From Corynebacterium sp. (GTDB lineage Bacteria > Actinomycetota > Actinomycetes > Mycobacteriales > Mycobacteriaceae), in assembly GCF_030530965.1 (NCBI RefSeq), contig NZ_JAUMTY010000020.1, forward strand, positions 1-38,647: 38,647 nt of DNA, in the 5' to 3' direction. Below, one piece after another: positions 33,924 through 38,647 of this stretch. The position numbers were made by a program, and so were the translations under genes. The notes beneath the pieces are model-generated. The model had not been told where the DNA came from. It saw only the letters and a list, made by a program, of their open reading frames with translations, and ran no database searches. Within the stretch, counting starts at the first letter, position 1. Every line of letters starts with the position of its first letter.

Positions 33924-34988
33924 TTAGGCGGCTGCCATCACGCCCGTAGCCAGGAGAATCATCACGATAATCCCCACCGGGATGCGGTACGCAGCAAACC
34001 AGGCAAATGAATTATTGGCGACGAACTTGAGCAGCCAGGCAATAGAGACGTAGCCCAGTGCAAACGCGATTAACGTACCCACCAACAGCTGCGGACCAGA
34101 AGCGATCTGCCCGTCGGTGGGGTGAAAAGCATCAGGCAGGGAGAAAAGCCCGGAAGCCAGAACAGCAGGGATAGCTAGCAAGAACGAAAAACGCGTCGCA
34201 GCCTCGCGATCCTGATTAAGGAAGAGCCCCGCGGACACGGTGCCACCCGAGCGAGAGACGCCGGGAATGAGCGCGAGGCATTGAGCGAACCCCATGATGA
34301 TGGCGTCGCGCATGGTCAAGTCTTTCTCCGTCCGCGTGTGGCGGCCCACCCGTTCGGCCCAAATGAACACGAACGAGAACAGGATGAGAACCGCGGCGGT
34401 CACCCACAAGTTGCGGAAATTGTCGCGGATGAAGTCTTTGAGGACGTATCCAAGAATTCCCACGGGAATGGTGCCCACAATCACCATCCACCCCATGCGG
34501 TAGTCGGCCCCGCGCTTCGTTTTGTCCATCAGCCCAGCGAACCATCCGGTGATGATGCGCCAAATGTCCTTGGCAAAAAACACCAACACTGCCGCTTCTG
34601 TCCCCAACTGAACGACGGCAGTGAATGAGGCACCTGCATCTTGGTTCCACAGAAGTTGGGACACGATCCGGAGGTGGCCCGACGATGACACAGGCAAGAA
34701 CTCTGTGAGGCCCTGGATGATCGACAGGATGATCGTTTGTATCCAGCTCATGTGGGTCTCGGTACCGGCGGCTGCGAGATCAGTGGCCACATGGGCATGG
34801 GTAGCAGCGTGGGCGGACGTGTCCGCCTGGCTCAGCCATGAGGCTGGCGACTGCGCTAATGAGGATGCGGTTTCGTGGATCCTTCCCGCCACTGATCCAA
34901 GAAAACCGTGAGCCTGATGGAGTTGATGGACGTGCGTGAACGCGTCGTGAGCTACCCCTGAAATAGAGGTGAGTGCCGAATTGGCCAT
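33924..34988 (-). CDS. uppP: Undecaprenyl-diphosphatase UppP (BacA) with His-rich N-terminal extension
   Basis: UppP recycles undecaprenyl diphosphate to the monophosphate carrier for peptidoglycan synthesis and confers bacitracin tolerance. The integral membrane fold shows both signature motifs: GLTEFLPVSSSGHL (near residue 90) and ALIPGVSRSGGTV (near 240), with about eight membrane spans. A family-length protein would start at the internal ATG at 34751 (MSWIQTIILS), but no ribosome binding site precedes it. The ATG at 34988 has AGGTAG five bases upstream and adds 79 residues rich in His, Ala and Ser, including about ten histidines. A GTG at 35042 is a further option. The start is therefore uncertain; the catalytic part is not. 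Confidence 0.92.
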   Translation of the reverse strand: MANSALTSISGVAHDAFTHVHQLHQAHGFLGSVAGRIHETASSLAQSPASWLSQADTSAHAATHAHVATDLAAAGTETHMSWIQTIILSIIQGLTEFLPVSSSGHLRIVSQLLWNQDAGASFTAVVQLGTEAAVLVFFAKDIWRIITGWFAGLMDKTKRGADYRMGWMVIVGTIPVGILGYVLKDFIRDNFRNLWVTAAVLILFSFVFIWAERVGRHTRTEKDLTMRDAIIMGFAQCLALIPGVSRSGGTVSAGLFLNQDREAATRFSFLLAIPAVLASGLFSLPDAFHPTDGQIASGPQLLVGTLIAFALGYVSIAWLLKFVANNSFAWFAAYRIPVGIIVMILLATGVMAAA

Positions 34989-35190
34989 AGAAACTACCTG
35001 TCGTGTAGCCCGGACCAGGAGCCCGGAAATGGATAGAGACACGGCAAGTAGGCTAGCAACTTTATGGGCTCACTGTTATCTTCCAGCGTATGGGCCATTC
35101 GCGGAGACAAGAAAGCGCGTGAGAATCACCGTTCATCCCTGGCCGTCGCCTCGGTGTCTTAGCTCCGTGACCTGTAGTAGCGTTACGAGA
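34989..35190. promoter_or_regulatory. Divergent uppP / lipoprotein promoter region
   Basis: A gap of 202 bases between divergent genes that must hold both promoters. On the minus strand TAAAGT and TAGCCT fit TANNNT, and on the plus strand TATCTT does too, but no convincing -35/-10 pair stands out. Open reading continues through part of it on both strands and is probably chance. Confidence 0.3.
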
Positions 35191-36375
35191 GTGATTTCCG
35201 ACGGTACTCCTGGTCAATCGATTCGTACTGGTACATTGCCGACGCAGCGCAAACAACGGCGCGTCGGTGCGCGAGTGTTAGGCATCGCGTGTTGTAGTGG
35301 ACTGGCCGTCACGATGCTGGCGGGTTGCTCACGCAGCGATGATCAAGAAGCGTTATCGAAGGCAGAAGACGTCTCGCCGACGTCGGTACCTGCCGCGGAA
35401 CCCCCGTCGGGCGATACTCGCGATGTCGATCTCCCCGGTGACGGTGTTTCCGATGTCGTGGTGAGTGGTCAGTCAGACTCACCAGTCATCGCCGGCCTGT
35501 CCGGTGGAAAAATGGTGATCGGGACGTCGTCGGATTGGACGAACGGGAAGCCCGAGTCGGTGGATCTTGGCAAGGATTGTAAAGATCTGTCTCGCGCTGC
35601 GGGGGGCGGTTTTTCTGTCGCATGTGAGAACCATGTGCTCGTTTTCGATGGCCAAGGCAAGAAGGTTCACGATCTCGAGGTCGACGGCACCGCGACGACG
35701 GCGGCGGTGACCAACGATGTTGCCAGTGTGACTTTCGCCGGTGAGAAGAAAATCAAGTACTTCCCTTTGGATGGGTCCGATAAGGATGGGAAGTCAACTG
35801 TTTCTATCGGCGAAGGAGCGATCCAATCGCTGATTGTGGATCCTGATCCTAAGTCTGGGTCAGATAAAGAGATGTCAGCGGTGTTCGATAAGAAGCAATC
35901 GAGTTTAACGGGTGTGTATCCCGGCGAGGACAAGGAAGGATCGTCGCTGCGGATCGGCCAAGGTGCTGGGAAAATTGCCGGTGGGCAGGACGGCGTTGTT
36001 GTGGCGTCGTCAACCAAGTTGAACTCGATTGAGATTTTCACGGCCAACGATATTTTGAGGAAACACCAAACAATCCATACCGATTCTGTTCCGTGGGGTG
36101 TGGCGTGGGATGCCAACACGCGCACGGTGTGGGTGACATCAACGGGGAAGAACACCGTCATTGGTTATGACATTTCTTCGGGTGTCCCGGTCAAAGTGGC
36201 GACGATGCACACGATTCCCGATGCTCAGTCGGTTGTGGTTGATGGCGATGGAGGCCTGTTGATTGCGTCGCCGCAGTCGTCGACGGTGCAACACATATCG
36301 AAGGATCAGGTGAGCGAGGCACGCGATGAGGGTGCCTCGAGTGAGCCGAGTTATCCCGTGAAGAAGGAAGCATAA
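35191..36375 (+). CDS. Secreted lipoprotein (LppL-like), possible beta-propeller
   Basis: A 394-residue exported lipoprotein from the GTG at 35191. A basic n-region (RKQRR), a hydrophobic core and the lipobox LAGC place the lipidated cysteine at residue 46. The mature part is Ser/Asp/Gly-rich and contains repeated strand-like blocks with sugar-binding or propeller-type patterns (VISGQSDSP, GGGFSVACENHVLVFDG, VPWGVAWDANTRTVWVTSTGKNTV, AQSVVVDGDGGLLIASP), similar to NHL/YVTN-type propellers. By position it matches M. tuberculosis lppL (Rv2138), whose function is unknown to me. It lies directly before pyrD with two bases between and is probably co-transcribed. An in-frame upstream extension to 34969 would overlap uppP and lack the signal-peptide layout. 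Confidence 0.88.
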   Translation: MISDGTPGQSIRTGTLPTQRKQRRVGARVLGIACCSGLAVTMLAGCSRSDDQEALSKAEDVSPTSVPAAEPPSGDTRDVDLPGDGVSDVVVSGQSDSPVIAGLSGGKMVIGTSSDWTNGKPESVDLGKDCKDLSRAAGGGFSVACENHVLVFDGQGKKVHDLEVDGTATTAAVTNDVASVTFAGEKKIKYFPLDGSDKDGKSTVSIGEGAIQSLIVDPDPKSGSDKEMSAVFDKKQSSLTGVYPGEDKEGSSLRIGQGAGKIAGGQDGVVVASSTKLNSIEIFTANDILRKHQTIHTDSVPWGVAWDANTRTVWVTSTGKNTVIGYDISSGVPVKVATMHTIPDAQSVVVDGDGGLLIASPQSSTVQHISKDQVSEARDEGASSEPSYPVKKEA

Positions 36376-36377
36376 TC

Positions 36378-37538
36378 ATGTCGTTGACCAGCACTGATCG
36401 TATTGATGCCGATCTTGAGGATTGCAGGGAGTCACACCCCGTACGAAGCGCTATCTACTCCTGGTCGTTGCGACAAATGTTCCGCTTGGACCCTGAGACT
36501 ATTCATTCATTAATGACGAAGGCCTTGGGCATTTTCCAGCGCATGCCGATGGCCAACCGGGCTCTTGAACGATGGTGGGCTGTCCATGACACAGCGCTGG
36601 AACAGACTGTTTTTGGTGTGAACTTCCCTCGGCCCCTGGGCCTGGCTGCCGGGTTTGATAAGAGCGCAACGTCCCCGGATGTGTGGGCTCCTCTGGGCTT
36701 TGGATTCGCAGAGCTGGGTACTGTAACCGCGGAGGGACAGCCTGGTAACCCCTCCCCCAGGCTTTTTCGGTTGCGACGGGACCATGCGATTTTGAATCGG
36801 ATGGGCTTTAACAATGAGGGCGCAGTGTTGTGTGCCCGGCGGATTGCTCGGCGTCGAAGCCGTGACGTGATTGCGGTTAATATCGGGAAGACGAAGAAAA
36901 CCCCGATTGACGAGGCTGCAGAGGATTATCGCTTGTCGGCTCGTTTGCTCGGGCATCACGCAGATTTCGTGGTGGTGAACGTCTCGAGCCCGAATACCCC
37001 GGGGTTGCGGGATTTGCAGGCAGTGGATTCTTTGGGGCCGATTGTGGACGCGGTCCTTGACGAAGTCGAGGACACGCCCGTGTTGGTTAAAATCGCCCCT
37101 GACCTGTGTGATGACGACATTCTTGCGGTTGCGGATTTGGCCCAGAAGAAAGGGCTGGCCGGGATTGTGGCGACAAACACGACCATTTCCCGTGACCATT
37201 TAACGACGCCGTCCTCTGAGGTTGAGGCGATGGGTGCTGGCGGTGTGTCGGGTCGCCCGGTGGCGGACCGTTCCCTGGAGGTTCTGCGTTTGTTACGCAA
37301 ACACGTGGGCGGGTCGTTGGCTCTTGTCTCTGTCGGCGGAATTGAGACCCCGCAGCAGGCGTGGGAGCGTATCGGTGCCGGCGCGAGTTTGCTCGAGGGG
37401 TACACCGCGTTGATTTATGGTGGCCCCGATTGGATTCGCGATATCCATCGTGGCTTGGCAGAGCAGGTCCGACGCCATGGCTTGGGCTCGATCGCTGATG
37501 CTGTCGGCCGGGAGCTCCCCTGGATCCCGGCTTCATAG
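36378..37538 (+). CDS. pyrD: Dihydroorotate dehydrogenase (quinone), class 2, PyrD
   Basis: PyrD oxidises dihydroorotate to orotate in pyrimidine synthesis, passing electrons to menaquinone at the inner face of the membrane. The N-terminal helical region (about 20-70) is the membrane/quinone-binding extension of class 2 enzymes. The FMN barrel shows PLGLAAGFDKSA, FAELGTVTAEGQPGNPSPRLFRL, NRMGFNNEGA, VNVSSPNTPGLRDLQ with the catalytic serine at residue 204, ATNTTISRDHL, GGVSGRPVADRSLEVL and LVSVGGIETPQQAWERI. Length 386 is normal. AAGGAAG lies seven bases before the ATG. Confidence 0.96.
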   Translation: MSLTSTDRIDADLEDCRESHPVRSAIYSWSLRQMFRLDPETIHSLMTKALGIFQRMPMANRALERWWAVHDTALEQTVFGVNFPRPLGLAAGFDKSATSPDVWAPLGFGFAELGTVTAEGQPGNPSPRLFRLRRDHAILNRMGFNNEGAVLCARRIARRRSRDVIAVNIGKTKKTPIDEAAEDYRLSARLLGHHADFVVVNVSSPNTPGLRDLQAVDSLGPIVDAVLDEVEDTPVLVKIAPDLCDDDILAVADLAQKKGLAGIVATNTTISRDHLTTPSSEVEAMGAGGVSGRPVADRSLEVLRLLRKHVGGSLALVSVGGIETPQQAWERIGAGASLLEGYTALIYGGPDWIRDIHRGLAEQVRRHGLGSIADAVGRELPWIPAS

Positions 37539-37545
37539 CGACTTC

Positions 37546-38148
37546 TTAGTTTTCTGCCCAGCCCCAAATTATTGAGCGTGCAAGCGTGTGGAAGTTGAGG
37601 TTGAACCCGAGGATTGTGGGTGTTGAGTCCTCGGGGATGTCGAGCTTGTCGACGTCGACGGCATGCACGGCGTAGAGGTAGCGGTGAGGACCGTGCCCTT
37701 CTGGAGGCATTGCGCCGTAGTAGCCGCGCTTCCCAGAGTCACCCTTGAGCGTTTGGGCGCCTTCTGGGAGCGATGGTGTGTCTTCGGATCCGGCGTTTTT
37801 GGGAAGCTCTGTGAGATCTGCCGGGAGGTTGAAGACTGCCCAGTGCCAGTACCCGGAGACCGTGGGGGCGTCGGGGTCGTAGACGGTAACTGCCAGGGAT
37901 TTTGTTCCTTCGGGGAGATCGGACCACGACAGTTGTGGTGAAACGCCGTCGGGTCCTTGTAAGTCGTCTGGTAGTTCATCGCCGGACGAGAAGTCGGCGC
38001 TGCTCAGCGGAAATGTCGGAACGTCCGGTAGGTACGCGTATGGGTCCGCGGCTTTGAATCGCGGGTCAACGTAGCTTGGCGTGCTGGTCGCTGTGGTGCC
38101 AGAGGTGGGTTCTTGTGCGTTTTCGGTTGCTTTCGGTGAATCGCTCAT
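37546..38148 (-). CDS. PEBP/YbhB family protein (Raf kinase inhibitor-like)
   Basis: A 200-residue cytoplasmic protein of the phosphatidylethanolamine-binding family, equivalent by position to M. tuberculosis Rv2140c. After a Ser/Thr/Glu-rich leader of about 25 residues come SPQLSWSDLPEGTKSLAV, the ligand-site DPDAPT, YWHWAVFNLPA, YYGAMPPEGHGPHRYLYAVHA (conserved GxHRY) and a C-terminal HTLARS segment. The biochemical role of bacterial members is unsettled. It converges on pyrD with only seven bases between stop codons. Confidence 0.92.
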   Translation of the reverse strand: MSDSPKATENAQEPTSGTTATSTPSYVDPRFKAADPYAYLPDVPTFPLSSADFSSGDELPDDLQGPDGVSPQLSWSDLPEGTKSLAVTVYDPDAPTVSGYWHWAVFNLPADLTELPKNAGSEDTPSLPEGAQTLKGDSGKRGYYGAMPPEGHGPHRYLYAVHAVDVDKLDIPEDSTPTILGFNLNFHTLARSIIWGWAEN

Positions 38149-38187
38149 GACCCCAGTATGCCTGGATATCTGTTCCGGTGCAGTGGT

Positions 38188-38640
38188 TCACTTGTTTTCC
38201 CGCAGTTGCGCGCCGATGACGTGTGGTGTGGTGAGCCCAATGTCTCCTCGGAGTTGCCGGAGGTTGTATTCGGCCTCGAATTCGCTGGTGATGGGCTTGT
38301 ATTTCCCTTCCGGTTCTTGTTTCTGGTTTTTAGAGGAGTTGCCGTAGCCGCCCATGGGTGCGATGCCCGTCCTGCCCATCGCTGGGCGTGAACCGTCGTG
38401 GCCGGTGGCATGTGGGGAGTTACTTCGTCCTGGTGAGTGTTCGTTATGGCTGTAATTTCGATCGTTGTATGGGTTTCCACGGTCCGTCGTGTCACTGTGT
38501 AAAAACTTATTGCGGTCGTTGCCGTGGGATGGGCTGTAGTCATGAGGGCCGGGGTGCACAATGACGCTGCGAGCGCGGGATTCGCCGTACGGACCCGCTG
38601 GGCGTTTATCGAGATGTGATGCTGGCGAATTTGGCTTCAT
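38188..38640 (-). CDS. Hydrophilic low-complexity protein of unknown function
   Basis: An open frame of 150 residues from the ATG at 38640, seven bases from the window edge, so an earlier start outside is possible. I do not recognise it. The first 105 residues are rich in His, Asn, Pro, Ser, Gly and Arg, with no hydrophobic segment. The last 40 (from KYKPITSEFEAEYNLRQLRG to AQLRENK) look like a short folded helical part. Codon third positions favour A/C, as in the neighbouring PEBP gene, which supports real coding. It lies 39 bases upstream of the PEBP gene on the same strand. Confidence 0.55.
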   Translation of the reverse strand: MKPNSPASHLDKRPAGPYGESRARSVIVHPGPHDYSPSHGNDRNKFLHSDTTDRGNPYNDRNYSHNEHSPGRSNSPHATGHDGSRPAMGRTGIAPMGGYGNSSKNQKQEPEGKYKPITSEFEAEYNLRQLRGDIGLTTPHVIGAQLRENK

Positions 38641-38647
38641 TGACCTG

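Noticed and set aside
34969..35190. 74-residue N-terminal extension of the lipoprotein overlapping uppP
   Set aside because: It would bury the signal peptide; the GTG at 35191 gives a normal basic n-region, hydrophobic core and lipobox.
1..38647. tRNA genes, rRNA, insertion sequences, prophage genes, CRISPR arrays
   Set aside because: Nothing resembling a transposase, integrase, evenly spaced repeat array or cloverleaf was seen; gaps between genes are all about 200 bases or less.

Overview
The window is about 38.6 kb of gene-dense actinobacterial chromosome, by eye near 55-60% GC. It is most likely from Corynebacterium or a close relative in the Mycobacteriales. Three things point there. First, the gene order lnt / cobN / cobGHIJ / cobKML / M24 peptidase / helY / tatC-tatA / pafBC-pafA / pup / dop / mpa / trmI / RecB-like nuclease / hisG-hisE / metH / mshC / uppP / lipoprotein / pyrD / PEBP matches, from memory, the Rv2051c-Rv2140c block of M. 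tuberculosis. Second, mycothiol (mshC) and pupylation genes are present. Third, no 20S proteasome genes lie between pup and pafA, which is the corynebacterial arrangement. I cannot fix the species. No tRNA, rRNA, insertion sequence, prophage or CRISPR array was seen.

Layout. 1-934: the start of a leftward apolipoprotein N-acyltransferase gene (lnt), cut by the window edge. 991-11363: an aerobic cobalamin block. cobN runs leftward behind a probable cobalamin riboswitch; cobG-cobH-cobI-cobJ run rightward with overlapping ends; cobK-cobM-cobL run leftward. 11377-15513: an M24 peptidase and a Ski2-like helicase (HelY). 15620-17369: tatC and tatA, separated by a strongly structured spacer. 17454-24581: the Pup locus, namely the PafB-PafC regulator (here one fused protein), the Pup ligase PafA, Pup, the depupylase/deamidase Dop and the ARC/Mpa ATPase. 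24734-25570: TrmI tRNA methyltransferase, divergent from a RecB-like Fe-S nuclease (25687-26499). 26553-28492: hisG, hisE and a HAD phosphatase. 28591-32274: B12-dependent methionine synthase metH. 32327-33889: mshC. 33924-34988: uppP. 35191-37538: a lipoprotein and pyrD, rightward. 37546-38640: a PEBP-family protein and an unrecognised hydrophilic protein, leftward.

How the genes work together. The cob genes supply the corrin ring (ring-contraction route with CobG, CobH, CobI, CobJ, CobK, CobL, CobM and the chelatase subunit CobN), and metH in the same block is a consumer of methylcobalamin. The riboswitch would close a feedback loop on CobN. dop, pup, pafA and arc form a complete pupylation/depupylation set without a protease, so tagged proteins are probably unfolded or remodelled rather than degraded. 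lnt, tatAC, uppP and the lipoprotein are envelope functions.

No wholly new system was found. What stands out is lineage-specific elaboration of ordinary proteins: a TatC tail of about 135 residues, an insertion of about 100 residues in MshC, a His-rich leader on UppP, a charged linker in Lnt, His/Arg-rich insertions in HelY and a fused PafBC. There are also local patches of strand-biased base composition that change inside single genes. No gene-free stretch exceeds about 200 bases; the longest are 34989-35190 and 16895-17093, and both are annotated.
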